Assembly (NCBI GenBank): GCA_039817415.1 | Contig: JBCBVV010000002.1 | Location: 186,001 to 250,000 of the forward strand | Length of the DNA: 64,000 nt | Direction: 5' to 3' | Origin: JALEFZ01 sp039817415 | Lineage (GTDB): Bacteria > Bacteroidota > Bacteroidia > J057 | Shown here: in pieces, positions 48,315 to 56,920 of the stretch | Numbering within the stretch: position 1 is the stretch's first letter | How the letters are laid out: each line of letters begins with the position of its first letter | Translations under genes and position numbers: made by a program | The notes under the pieces: model-generated | The model's database searches: none | Told to the model about the DNA's origin: nothing | What the model saw: only the letters and a program-made list of their open reading frames with translations

Positions 48315-50294
48315 ATGAGAATCAACATACATCCTTCATCTTGTGTCATTGCTGTTCTGCTGATTTTGAATATGACTGCCTTCGCACAAGATACGAATCC
48401 CAATATTCTACTGATCCTAGCAGACGATTTAGGATATTCGAGCATAGAGCCTTATGGCAGTAAGATCAAGACGCCTTTTTTGAGCAAACTGGCAAATCAA
48501 AGTGTCCTGTTTACGAATTTTCATGCGCTGCCTACCTGTTCGCCTAGCCGATCTGTCTTGCTGACGGGTGCTGACAACCATATTGTAGGCATAGGTGCTC
48601 AAAAGGGGGGGATTACAGATAAACAAAAGGACCATTCTGGCTATGAGGGTTATCTCAATTTTGCCGCACCTACCTTAGCGGAATTATTGGGTAGATATGG
48701 ATACAGGACGTATATGTCTGGGAAATGGCATCTAGGTTCAAAGGACGAGCATGCCCCATCCAAAAGAGGGTTTGAGGAGACTTTTTCCCTGATTTCAAGT
48801 GGAGGGAGTCATTATGCAGATCAAAAACCCCTACGTCCAGCAGAACCCGTGCTCTACAGGAGAAATGGAGTTCCCATTCAGGAATTGCCGGACGACTTCT
48901 ATTCCACCAAAAATTATACAGACAGTCTTCTACACTGGCTGGAAAGAGATCGCCAATCGGATCGACCTTTTTTTGCCTATTTGGCTTATACTGCCCCCCA
49001 TGATCCTTTGCAGGCACCAGAAGAGTATATCCAGAAGTACAAGGGTATTTTTGATGAGGGATTTGAGGTCGTTCGGGAGGAACAATTCAACAGACTGAAG
49101 GAGCTTGGGATAATTGAACCTTATGCTACCTTACCAAACTGGCCTAGAACCATTTCAAGATGGAATAGCTTTTCTGACACAAAAAAGGAAGAAGTACTGC
49201 GAGACATGGAGACCTTCGCAGCTATGATAGACTATATGGATGAGCAAATGGCTCGTGTCTACCAATGGCTAGAGGAACAGGATATTTTGGATGAAACAGT
49301 CATCATTTTTCTGAGTGATAATGGTATTAGCGGAATTAATCCTAAGAAAGTTTACCATTCGTACGATCAGAAATATGATAGCCAGTTCGATAATAGCCTT
49401 GAAAATAGAGGTTTGATCAATTCATTTACCGTCTTGGATGCAGGCTGGGCTTTGGCTAGCAATGTTGTGTATCGAGAGTTCAAATACTCAACAGCTGAGG
49501 GTGGGGTAAGGACACCTTGTATCATCAAGCCTGCAAGGAATCAGGTACACACAAGAAGTTTGTGCAAGAGTTTTACCCATATCTCTGATTTGCTTCCTAC
49601 CATCTTGGAGATGACTCATATCAAGGTCCCTGATTCTTCCCTTATTCATGTTAAGGGGAAATCTTTAAGTCCTTTGCTTAGCCAACCCTCCCTTGATATT
49701 CACCAAGGGGAAGGCCATGGGTTTGAATTGCATGCAAATCGCGCCTATATCAAAAACGGATGGAAAATCTTTCAATCTCCCATTCCTACTGGAAGTGGCG
49801 ACTGGGAGTTATATAATTTGACAGAGGATCCCGGGGAACAGCATAATCTTATTTATACCCAAAGAAATAAATTCAATGAATTATATGAGGAGTACCTGAA
49901 TTATGAGAAGGAGGTTGGTGTTGTGTACGACCTACCCTTGTCTTTTGGAAAAATAGACACGGCTTTCAAGGGGCTTTTATTCACCCTAGTTGCGATGTTA
50001 TTGTGGGGTATTTGGGTGTATAGAAGGGAATGGCTTCAAAGTCCCCAATCTTTTAACCAGGTCCTACTCTTTGTCCTTTTAGGACTGGAGGTTCTTGGGA
50101 TAGTAGGTCTGTTTACCATTTATAACCCCTTTGCAACATATTTACTGCTAGCCACTAAAGGATTCTATTTCTTCGGACTGGTTAAACGTAGAGTGAATTG
50201 GAAAGTCTATTTGCCCTTTGCTCTATCTGTTGTGTTGTTGGGTCTAATGATGGTGATGAAGTCGGGTTTGTTGATGAGCTATTTTTATTCCTAG
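48315..50294 (+). CDS. Sulfatase with four-helix C-terminal membrane domain
   Basis: A 659-residue exported sulfatase. Signal peptide at 1-25 (LLILNMTAFAQ). The catalytic domain begins ILLILADDLGYSSIEPYG, and the formylglycine signature is CSPSR (C75, R79) followed by LLTGADNHIVG. Metal and substrate residues continue in YMSGKWHLG and IIFLSDNG. Uniquely, residues about 550-659 form roughly four transmembrane helices (GLLFTLVAMLLWGIWVYRRE, LLFVLLGLEVLGIVGLF and two more), anchoring it in the cytoplasmic membrane. It needs an anaerobic or FGE-type maturase not present here. Same strand as the PhlG-FAD fusion; may desulfate the operon's substrate. Confidence 0.9.
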   Translation: MRINIHPSSCVIAVLLILNMTAFAQDTNPNILLILADDLGYSSIEPYGSKIKTPFLSKLANQSVLFTNFHALPTCSPSRSVLLTGADNHIVGIGAQKGGITDKQKDHSGYEGYLNFAAPTLAELLGRYGYRTYMSGKWHLGSKDEHAPSKRGFEETFSLISSGGSHYADQKPLRPAEPVLYRRNGVPIQELPDDFYSTKNYTDSLLHWLERDRQSDRPFFAYLAYTAPHDPLQAPEEYIQKYKGIFDEGFEVVREEQFNRLKELGIIEPYATLPNWPRTISRWNSFSDTKKEEVLRDMETFAAMIDYMDEQMARVYQWLEEQDILDETVIIFLSDNGISGINPKKVYHSYDQKYDSQFDNSLENRGLINSFTVLDAGWALASNVVYREFKYSTAEGGVRTPCIIKPARNQVHTRSLCKSFTHISDLLPTILEMTHIKVPDSSLIHVKGKSLSPLLSQPSLDIHQGEGHGFELHANRAYIKNGWKIFQSPIPTGSGDWELYNLTEDPGEQHNLIYTQRNKFNELYEEYLNYEKEVGVVYDLPLSFGKIDTAFKGLLFTLVAMLLWGIWVYRREWLQSPQSFNQVLLFVLLGLEVLGIVGLFTIYNPFATYLLLATKGFYFFGLVKRRVNWKVYLPFALSVVLLGLMMVMKSGLLMSYFYS

Positions 50295-50611
50295 TGAAAG
50301 GGCCTGATCCCTAAACGCTTAAACTGTCCATTATGTAGATTTTTGTTCTTAGAGTTTAGGCTGGCTTTTACCAGCAAGCTCAATCGGTCTTCCCGGCAAC
50401 CTGATTGGTGTCAATCCAATCTTTTTTAGGCTGTACATCGTCAATTTCTACCCATTCTTTGGGTTAAAGTGAAAATGGCATTGTTGGGCTTCAAAAAAGG
50501 TGGATTCATCAAGATAATTATCAGGTGAGCTTGGGAAGGCTATTTTTGTTGGAAAAGAGGGATTCGGCTATCTTAATACCTCTGGAGTATATCTGCCAAC
50601 AACTTGGGATC
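50295..50611. other. Structured 317-bp intergenic region
   Basis: No gene. It holds a GCTGG/CCAGC hairpin (50360-50375), a possible CAATCGGT/ACC-T-GATTG pairing (50381-50407) and an overlapping intrinsic terminator (50403-50427). The last two share the GATTG arm and are mutually exclusive. Confidence 0.5.
50403..50427 (+). terminator. Intrinsic terminator after sulfatase operon
   Basis: GATTGG/CCAATC stem (6 bp), 7-nt loop and six T. It lies 109 nt after the sulfatase stop and ahead of the histidine kinase. Confidence 0.7.
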
Positions 50612-51736
50612 ATGAATGGAGCTTACCTAAAAAATCCAAGAGCCTTAATCATATCGGGAATTATTACGCTCGTCATGTGCGTTCTGTTAAAATGGGCAGG
50701 GCTGATTCTCATTCCCTTCGACAACATTCCCGCTATTATCCAAATATCTGCCCATTTTTTAGCCATAGCAGGTAGCTATTTCATGCTAGCCTTTCTCATC
50801 AATAAATTCCCCCTGATTCAGATATTGGGGGTTTTTAGCCTGCTTATTATAGCGATGCTCGCAGATAGATTTTTAGGGTTCGACCTGAATCCTATTACAC
50901 TGCCTGCCATTATTCTGTTCTGGTTAGGCGTTTCTTACCTGATCTTACCGGAGTTTTTTAGCAAATATAAGTGGGTCATCTTATCATGTTATGGGATAGG
51001 CATGGTCTATTTTTTTGCCTTCAGACCCTCGCCCAACTATGCGGAAGTTCATCATGCTAATTTTATCCGTTTTCAATTGTATCCCATTCCCATATTTGCA
51101 GCCTTATGGGCATTTGAACAGTGGAGGTGGCTAAAATCCCTACAAGCTGACAAAGCCAAGACAGAATTAACCCTTCTGAAAAACCAGATCAATCCTCATT
51201 TTTTCTTTAATACCCTGAATAATCTCTATGGCTTGGCAGTCGAAAAATCTGACCTTGCGCCCACCATGATCTTGAAGTTGTCCGATATCATGCGGTACAC
51301 CATTTATGAAGGGGAAGAGGAATTTGTACCCTTGGAGAATGAGGTGAACTACTTGGAGGATTACATTGATTTGCACAAAATTCGCTACAGCAAAAAGGTT
51401 GATATTGTAGTGAGGAAGGACATACAGCATCCCCATCGAATAGCCCCCTTATTGTTGGTGGTCCCGCTTGAAAATGCCTTTAAGCATGGTGTTGAGAGTT
51501 TGGCTTCAGATGCTTTTATTGAAATGGCAATCAAGACAAGCCCCAGAGGAATATCCTTTTTTATCCAAAATAATTATGAGCCTGTAAAAGGAAGAAAAAA
51601 AGGGATTGGAATGGAAAATCTGAGTAAAAGGTTGGCCCTTATCTATCCTGACCAGCATAACTTGGAGATTACACAGACAGAAGATACCTATAGCCTAAGT
51701 CTAGAAATTGAATCTGATGAAGTACTTAATCATTGA
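50612..51736 (+). CDS. LytS-type membrane histidine kinase
   Basis: About 374 residues from the ATG at 50612; the longer frame starts in the structured leader. About six transmembrane helices in the first 210 residues precede a His_kinase domain: KNQINPHFFFNTLNNLYG with the phosphoacceptor His, VVPLENAFKHG (N-box region) and the GIGMENLSKRLALIYP G-box. It overlaps the downstream LytTR response regulator by 20 bp, forming a two-component system. The signal is unknown; no obvious target genes adjoin other than the sulfatase operon upstream, separated by a terminator. Confidence 0.9.
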   Translation: MNGAYLKNPRALIISGIITLVMCVLLKWAGLILIPFDNIPAIIQISAHFLAIAGSYFMLAFLINKFPLIQILGVFSLLIIAMLADRFLGFDLNPITLPAIILFWLGVSYLILPEFFSKYKWVILSCYGIGMVYFFAFRPSPNYAEVHHANFIRFQLYPIPIFAALWAFEQWRWLKSLQADKAKTELTLLKNQINPHFFFNTLNNLYGLAVEKSDLAPTMILKLSDIMRYTIYEGEEEFVPLENEVNYLEDYIDLHKIRYSKKVDIVVRKDIQHPHRIAPLLLVVPLENAFKHGVESLASDAFIEMAIKTSPRGISFFIQNNYEPVKGRKKGIGMENLSKRLALIYPDQHNLEITQTEDTYSLSLEIESDEVLNH

Positions 51737-52421
51737 TGACGAGCCTATCGCCCACCGAATCATCGAAGGCTACTGTGCGGAACTCCCTCATTTGGAGAAG
51801 GTAGGAAATGCCCACAATGCCTTTGAAGCTTCTGTGACCGTAAGTCAGCATCAGGTAGACCTGATTTTCCTAGACCTTAACATGCCTAAAATGACAGGTT
51901 TCGAATGGCTAAAAACGATCAAGTATCCTCCTAAGATTATCGTGACGACTGCTTATAAGGAATTTGCCTTGGAAGGGTATGAACTGGATATTGTAGACTA
52001 CCTCCTCAAACCTTTCTCCTTCCCCCGCTTCTTGAAAGCCGTCAATAAGGCCATTGAACCTCCAACAGTAGAAACGCCCCTGCCAAGCCTTCAAAGCACA
52101 GGAAATAAAGGAAGGAGTTTTTTCCTAAAGGGGGACAAGAAGCATCACCAGATACATACAGATAATATTTTGTACGTGGAAGCTTATGGAAACTACTGTA
52201 AAGTGTATCTCCGAGAGGAGATGATCCTTAGCCATGAGAAAATCTCAAATATGGAAAAATTACTAGCAGAGGAGGATTTTCTGAGGGTACATAAATCCTT
52301 TTTAGTCGCCAAAGATAAGATCAAGCTGATTCAGGGGAATGTGATTCATATTGAGGAGCACCAGATTCCCATTGGGCAAACTTATAAGTCCAGAATCAAT
52401 TCTTTGTTGGGCGGGAAGTAG
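51717..52421 (+). CDS. LytTR family response regulator
   Basis: About 234 residues from the ATG at 51717 (MKYLIIDDEPIAHRII), inside the kinase gene's end. The receiver domain has the acidic pair IDDEP and the phosphoacceptor Asp in LIFLDLNMPKMTG, with the switch residues TTAYKEFA and LLKPF. The C-terminal LytTR DNA-binding domain reads ILYVEAYGNYCKVYL, then EEDFLRVHKSFLV. Phosphorylated by the overlapping LytS-type kinase. It would bind direct repeats; none could be assigned here. The adjacent plus-strand gene end lies only 5 bp from the convergent MORN gene. Confidence 0.92.
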   Translation: MKYLIIDDEPIAHRIIEGYCAELPHLEKVGNAHNAFEASVTVSQHQVDLIFLDLNMPKMTGFEWLKTIKYPPKIIVTTAYKEFALEGYELDIVDYLLKPFSFPRFLKAVNKAIEPPTVETPLPSLQSTGNKGRSFFLKGDKKHHQIHTDNILYVEAYGNYCKVYLREEMILSHEKISNMEKLLAEEDFLRVHKSFLVAKDKIKLIQGNVIHIEEHQIPIGQTYKSRINSLLGGK

Positions 52422-52426
52422 AATGT

Positions 52427-53293
52427 CTAGCTGATTCGCTCTCCATCTCGGTACAATTGTATACTCTCCAATTGACCATGATCGTCATACAGGAACCTTT
52501 TTCCATCTAATTCCCCCTTAGTGTAATTCTCCTTGATGGAGAGCTTACCTTGTTCATTCCACCAAGTTCTTTCTCCTTCTTCTAATCCTTGGTGGTATCT
52601 GCCCTCTCTCATTTTAGTCCCATCTGGAAAATAGACGATTTCCAGCCCATGAGGGAGGCCGTTTTTATAGGGGGTTTCGCTGTATATTTTTTGCTGTTTG
52701 GGGCTAAAGGCACGGTTGATCCACAATTCATAGACGATTCCCTCAACCTTGCCTTTGAGGAAGCTTTGTTTGCGTTTGATCAGTCCATCTTCAAGGTATT
52801 TGGTGTACTCTCCTTGTGCTTTACCTTGAGAATAGGATTCTTCGATCTTTAGTTGGCCATTCGCATACCACTCAAATTGCTTTCCTTCCTTCTGTCCGTG
52901 AACAAAGGACGCTTCTTTTTCCTTTTGTCCATTCGGATAGAAAGTGATTTGCTTGCCATGTACTTTTCCCTGCTCCCATTGGGTTTCTACTCTGGCTCCC
53001 CCTTCGTAGAAATCGTAAGCCTTTCCATGTTCTAGCCCATGTTTATAGGGTGTAAACAGATAGATTTTACTTTGTTGATTGGGATAATGGGTGAAAGGCT
53101 TGTGCATCCTTCCAATGGTCAATCCCTCTAGTTGCCCCTTCACAAAATGTTCTTCTAGGCTATAGGTATCGTAAATGGATAGGTGCTTTTGTACGCCATT
53201 TTTCTGATAAACTTTCTTAGCGGCTTGTTCTTCCACAAGCGTCCAGCCTTCCAAGTCAATCTCTTCTAAGGCTTGTTTTTCGAGCTTTGTCAT
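52427..53293 (-). CDS. MORN-repeat protein (YwqK antitoxin-like)
   Basis: About 288 residues from the ATG at 53293, 8 bp after the upstream stop; a frame starting at 53362 would overlap the upstream gene by 61 bp. The protein consists of about nine MORN-type repeats (HGKQITFYPNGQKEKEASFV, GKQFEWYANGQLKIEESYSQ, AQGEYTKYLEDGLIKRKQS, HGLEIVYFPDGTKMREGRY). Such proteins are annotated as YwqK family antitoxins, but here no toxin gene is adjacent. MORN repeats are surface or membrane-binding modules. Without a signal peptide, location is uncertain. Convergent with the LytTR gene. Confidence 0.78.
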   Translation of the reverse strand: MTKLEKQALEEIDLEGWTLVEEQAAKKVYQKNGVQKHLSIYDTYSLEEHFVKGQLEGLTIGRMHKPFTHYPNQQSKIYLFTPYKHGLEHGKAYDFYEGGARVETQWEQGKVHGKQITFYPNGQKEKEASFVHGQKEGKQFEWYANGQLKIEESYSQGKAQGEYTKYLEDGLIKRKQSFLKGKVEGIVYELWINRAFSPKQQKIYSETPYKNGLPHGLEIVYFPDGTKMREGRYHQGLEEGERTWWNEQGKLSIKENYTKGELDGKRFLYDDHGQLESIQLYRDGERIS

Positions 53294-53301
53294 GTGGTCA
53301 A

Positions 53302-53766
53302 CTAAGGTTTTGAGAGGGGCTGCTTGATAAAATACTTTCTGGTCATGACTAAGGGGGGGCATATCAGAAGGAGTGCTACTAGGTTAATCAATACGACATT
53401 GTGAAGGGCTCCGTAGTAGATAGAAATCCCACTATCGATGAAGAACCAGGACAGCATACCAAGCCACATCGCCCAATAGGCCCACCTTTCTTTATTTTTG
53501 AAGGCAAATTCTGAGATCATGATCATCAGTAGATGGAATCCTACAATTGTCCCGCCAATGATTCCCCAAAGCCAGTTTTTTAAGCGCAAAATAGCGGGAT
53601 CAAAATCATTTCCTTCAAAGAAAATATCTTTTGTGTAGGTATTGTGAGGTTCAAATATAATAGAGTTTCCAGCGAAGGAGACTAACAAACCGACGATAAC
53701 GGTCATCACATTTGAAGCAGTAAGCCATTTCTGCCAGAAGTGGAAGGTGGAATCCTTTGTTTTCAT
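53302..53766 (-). CDS. Four-helix membrane protein, unknown
   Basis: A 154-residue integral membrane protein with about four helices (NVMTVIVGLLVSFAGNSIIF, WLWGIIGGTIVGFHLLMIMI, WAYWAMWLGMLSWFFIDSGI, NVVLINLVALLLICPPLVM). No named family. It lies directly upstream of the MORN-repeat gene, 8 bp from the preferred start, so the pair is likely co-transcribed. Confidence 0.7.
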   Translation of the reverse strand: MKTKDSTFHFWQKWLTASNVMTVIVGLLVSFAGNSIIFEPHNTYTKDIFFEGNDFDPAILRLKNWLWGIIGGTIVGFHLLMIMISEFAFKNKERWAYWAMWLGMLSWFFIDSGISIYYGALHNVVLINLVALLLICPPLVMTRKYFIKQPLSKP

Positions 53767-53828
53767 TTTTTGCTTAAAAGGGCTAAATGTAAAATGGGTT
53801 CAAGTCTGTTGTGCGTGAATCATCCTTT

Positions 53829-55118
53829 CTAATATACCCATTCGTCAAAAAAATGCCCTAAAGATTTCTCCGTCGCTTCCTCCATAGCCGATTGAAAGTC
53901 CTTCGTAGTGACTGATTTTCCATAAAAAGCACTCGAATAATGCTTGATTCCCTTCCAGAAATCCTCATCCCCCAATTCTTCCCTTAGGCAGTGTAGGACA
54001 TAGGCTCCTTTGAAGTAGACTAGGTTTCTGTCATCCACAGAAGGATTTAACCAATTGGGAAATACTAGGGACTTGTCATTTCCTTTCGTTTTAATCTTCT
54101 GGTAGACCTGAAAGTACGAATCTATATCTTTCAAGTATTTTTCTTTCCCAAATCTATGTTCGTTATAAGCCGCTGACATGTAGGTGGCAAATCCTTCATT
54201 GAGCCAGAAATGCTTCCAACTACGGCAAGAGATTCTGTTGCCCCACCATTGATGGGCTAGTTCGTGAGAGATGAGATTCGTCTCGGTACTGTCTCGGAGA
54301 ACAAGTCTACCATAAGATCTTTTTAGGAGGGCGAAGCCTGCCATTTCCTGATAATGGTTTCCGACCAATACTTGGGAATAGGTGTGTTGAGAATAGGGAA
54401 TACCTGTTTTCTCTTCGAAGAAGGCGATCATATCTGGGGTATACTGGAAAATCTGCCTGAGTTGACTGGCATCGTAGTCAGCGGAGAAGTACTGTATATT
54501 TTTTCCTCCCTGGCTATCGCTAACTTGGGTGAAAGCGCCAGCCGTAAAGCCGTAGGTATAAGCAGGCGATGCTTGATCGAGCCTCCAAGAGTGGGTAGTT
54601 GTTGTATCTTTCGTGATGGATTGAAGATGTTCTCCATTGGCTACACATATAAGCTCCTTTGGCAAAGTGATATCCATACGCATGCTGGCGTGGTCGGCTG
54701 GATCAAAATGGCATATCATCCAATGATGAGTGAAGTAAACTGTATACAATGCCTCCTCCAAGAATAACAAGCCTCTTTTGGGCTTTCCTTGATAGGATAA
54801 CGTCAAGCGATAGGGAACATCGTTCACTTCCTCTAGGTAAACAAGGGTTTTTCCGTCTTGCTGCTTAACGGCCTGAATGTAATCCCCCTCCCACTGCGTA
54901 ACCGTCAGGTCTCCTGAGTCGAAGGCTACCTCTCGGCTTTGTGGGGGAGCATGGAAGGTGATGGTCACTTTGCCTTCGATCTGTTGGGAAGCTAGCTTGA
55001 GGGTTATTTGAACATGATAGTCTAGGACGTCTAAAAGAGCCTCTACCTTCCCATTGGCCTCGATTGTATATGAGAAGAAAATACTCCAGAGAAAAAGGAG
55101 AAGGCGTCTAATTTTCAT
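53829..55118 (-). CDS. Short M1 family metallopeptidase without the GAMEN motif
   Basis: About 429 residues from the ATG at 55118, which begins a signal peptide (LLLFLWSIFFSYTIEA). The zinc site is complete: HELAH (H285, H289) followed 19 residues later by NEGFA (E308), and the catalytic Tyr is likely in VYFKGAYVLH. The exopeptidase loop, normally GxMEN, reads AGFALLK (about 260-266), so the Glu that binds the substrate N-terminus is absent. The C-terminal armadillo-like domain is also absent. It may act as an endopeptidase or a dipeptidase of altered specificity. Exported, periplasmic. Confidence 0.85.
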   Translation of the reverse strand: MKIRRLLLFLWSIFFSYTIEANGKVEALLDVLDYHVQITLKLASQQIEGKVTITFHAPPQSREVAFDSGDLTVTQWEGDYIQAVKQQDGKTLVYLEEVNDVPYRLTLSYQGKPKRGLLFLEEALYTVYFTHHWMICHFDPADHASMRMDITLPKELICVANGEHLQSITKDTTTTHSWRLDQASPAYTYGFTAGAFTQVSDSQGGKNIQYFSADYDASQLRQIFQYTPDMIAFFEEKTGIPYSQHTYSQVLVGNHYQEMAGFALLKRSYGRLVLRDSTETNLISHELAHQWWGNRISCRSWKHFWLNEGFATYMSAAYNEHRFGKEKYLKDIDSYFQVYQKIKTKGNDKSLVFPNWLNPSVDDRNLVYFKGAYVLHCLREELGDEDFWKGIKHYSSAFYGKSVTTKDFQSAMEEATEKSLGHFFDEWVY

Positions 55119-55295
55119 AACCGTTCCAGTTTGCTGCAAAGATATGGAATGGAGTCCGATCTGGCTATGAGGGTAGATATTCTACCATTTTAGGGTAGGG
55201 TGAAAGTCTATTTTTATCTGTAAATAGAAAAATCCCCCAAATCTATTTCCTTGAAAATAAAAATGGGAGATCATATTTCTCTTCGAAGGGCTAAT

Positions 55296-56012
55296 TTACA
55301 AGCTCTTCAAGTCAATTACCTCAAAGTTTCTTGGAGCGAAATAATCATCTAACCCATAGTCGGTATTGATGATGACTCCCCCTAGGAGTACTACTTTGTC
55401 TACGCTGAACTCATCTTTACAAGTCTTGATGTGATCATGAATCTTCTTGTCGATGATTTCATAAGTAGCTTCCGTAATGGCAACGGCAGGGTTTTCATGG
55501 TTTATGAACTTTCCTTTGTAAGGCAACAAGGACTCTTCCAGTTTCATTTGCTGGTAGTCATCGTCATTCATAACGGGCATGTAGCTATCATCCTTTTGGA
55601 ACCTGCTCAATGCCAACATCAAAGCCCCACAAGAATTTCCTTTGTCCTCTTGGCGAGGTCTGTACATTTTACCTAGGTCTCCATCTAGGGTAACTCCGAT
55701 GTGAGGACCATAAAAAATGAAGGCACTACCTTCGTCGGGGATATGGTGCGCAAATGCGGTCATACCTGTCTGTCCAGCGAAAGGCAATCCCCCTAGTCCA
55801 CCCATGATGAAGGGACCAAATAATACATTGAAGAAGGTGGTGGAAGGAACATTAATATCATCTGAACATACAGATGTAGCCATCAAAACTTTGGAAATAT
55901 CAAGTTTGTGTTCGATCTGCATCCTTCCTAGGTAGTGAATAGATGTATCCTTAGCATCCATTGCCTTGGGAAAGTGAGATTTCACAACGTCGTCAAATTT
56001 TCTTTGTAGCAT
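55296..56012 (-). CDS. LCIB-like theta-class carbonic anhydrase family protein
   Basis: A 238-residue protein matching the limiting CO2-inducible protein B (LCIB/C) family, shown in algae to have a beta-CA-like fold and, in some members, theta-class carbonic anhydrase activity. Hallmark segments are CSDDIN (C49), LFGPFIMGGLGGLPFAG, FAHHIPDEGSAFIFYGPHIG (H104) and NSCGA (C128); Cys-His-Cys would be the zinc ligands. The spacing H104 to C128 fits diatom homologues. No signal peptide, so cytoplasmic. It has its own promoter and is separated from the zinc-finger gene by a hairpin. Likely role: CO2/bicarbonate interconversion; activity unproven. Confidence 0.85.
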   Translation of the reverse strand: MLQRKFDDVVKSHFPKAMDAKDTSIHYLGRMQIEHKLDISKVLMATSVCSDDINVPSTTFFNVLFGPFIMGGLGGLPFAGQTGMTAFAHHIPDEGSAFIFYGPHIGVTLDGDLGKMYRPRQEDKGNSCGALMLALSRFQKDDSYMPVMNDDDYQQMKLEESLLPYKGKFINHENPAVAITEATYEIIDKKIHDHIKTCKDEFSVDKVVLLGGVIINTDYGLDDYFAPRNFEVIDLKSL

Positions 56013-56063
56013 TTGATTGAATTAGAGGTGATATGTATTCGAGATAGGTCATATGTCTATATG

Positions 56064-56093
56064 TAAATATAACCGAAAGAAATAAAGATGCAA
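56064..56093 (-). promoter_or_regulatory. Promoter of the LCIB-like gene
   Basis: On the minus strand TTG at 56093-56091 and TATATTTA at 56071-56064 (one mismatch to TAnnTTTG), 19 nt apart. Transcription would start near 56058, 45 nt before the ATG. Confidence 0.6.
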
Positions 56094-56109
56094 CGAGCGT
56101 GCATCTTTA
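56083..56109. terminator. Hairpin overlapping the LCIB promoter; likely terminator of the zinc-finger gene
   Basis: Perfect 10-bp arms TAAAGATGCA/TGCATCTTTA, 7-nt loop, followed on the minus strand by TTTCTTT. Placed 81 nt after the stop at 56190. It also overlaps the TTG element of the LCIB promoter, so a role as operator is possible. Confidence 0.6.
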
Positions 56110-56189
56110 AATTCTGGTCAAATACATTGTCTGAGAGAAATATGAACTATTTCAAGGGAGCGATCTCCTCCCTATGCAGATTCTCCATG

Positions 56190-56654
56190 CTAATTTTTAG
56201 GTAAACCCTCTTCCACGATCTTCTTGATGTACTGGATCAGGTTATTCTTATGAAGCTGGAATTCTTCAGATGAAGGATCCAGTTTTTTGTTTTGCGACAA
56301 AAGGAGGCCTGCAATCTGTTCAACCGTCAATCCATGCTGGAAATATAATTTTCGGGTTTGCAGCACAAATCGATCTATTCTGTTTGTATATGATTGCGCT
56401 CTTTTTGTGGCTTCCTCGTCTCTGTTGATCAACTTTTCTCTCTCTTCTGAACTTAAATTGGTCGTAAGGTAGGTTTCATCTACTCTCACTCTTTTTACTT
56501 GTTCTTCATTGACCTTCCCCGTTCCATTGCAATAGGCGCAAGGTCCTGGAGACCAGACCAATTCTTTTTTCAATCTTCTGATATCTGCTTGGTCCACATG
56601 CCCTTTCCCCAGGCACCTCGGACAGGTTACTTGTTGTTGGTTTTTGTATTCCAT
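56190..56654 (-). CDS. DnaJ-type zinc-finger protein, unknown
   Basis: A 154-residue protein with two CxxCxGxG elements close together (CPRCLGKG and CAYCNGTG), as in the cysteine-rich domain of DnaJ, where four copies bind two zinc ions. The rest is a long helical charged region (SSEEREKLINRDEEATKRAQ onward) with no J domain. Probably one zinc site. Such small proteins are often called chaperone-like but function is unproven. A terminator-like hairpin follows. Confidence 0.7.
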   Translation of the reverse strand: MEYKNQQQVTCPRCLGKGHVDQADIRRLKKELVWSPGPCAYCNGTGKVNEEQVKRVRVDETYLTTNLSSEEREKLINRDEEATKRAQSYTNRIDRFVLQTRKLYFQHGLTVEQIAGLLLSQNKKLDPSSEEFQLHKNNLIQYIKKIVEEGLPKN

Positions 56655-56920
56655 GGTTTTGTTTGGTGCGATAAAAATATTCTAGCGAATGATGTATACG
56701 GCCTTCAGAAAAAAAGGGGGAATTATTCTTTCATTTTTGGGGCCGTTGATAGAATGGTTATTGGTTGAGCGTGATTGTTCGCTCATTCGATTCAGTGAAA
56801 ATCGCTCTTCTCAAGGGAATGGTTAATGGAAATAGGCTTGTAGCAGAAAATATCCAAAAGAGGGCTAGTAAAGCAAAGGCACATTTATACTTGGGTTCGT
56901 GCCTTGGATACACGGAAAAC

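Noticed and set aside
52427..53766. Toxin-antitoxin pair from the YwqK-like antitoxin
   Set aside because: The adjacent upstream gene is a four-helix membrane protein with no toxin features; the YwqK label reflects MORN repeats only.
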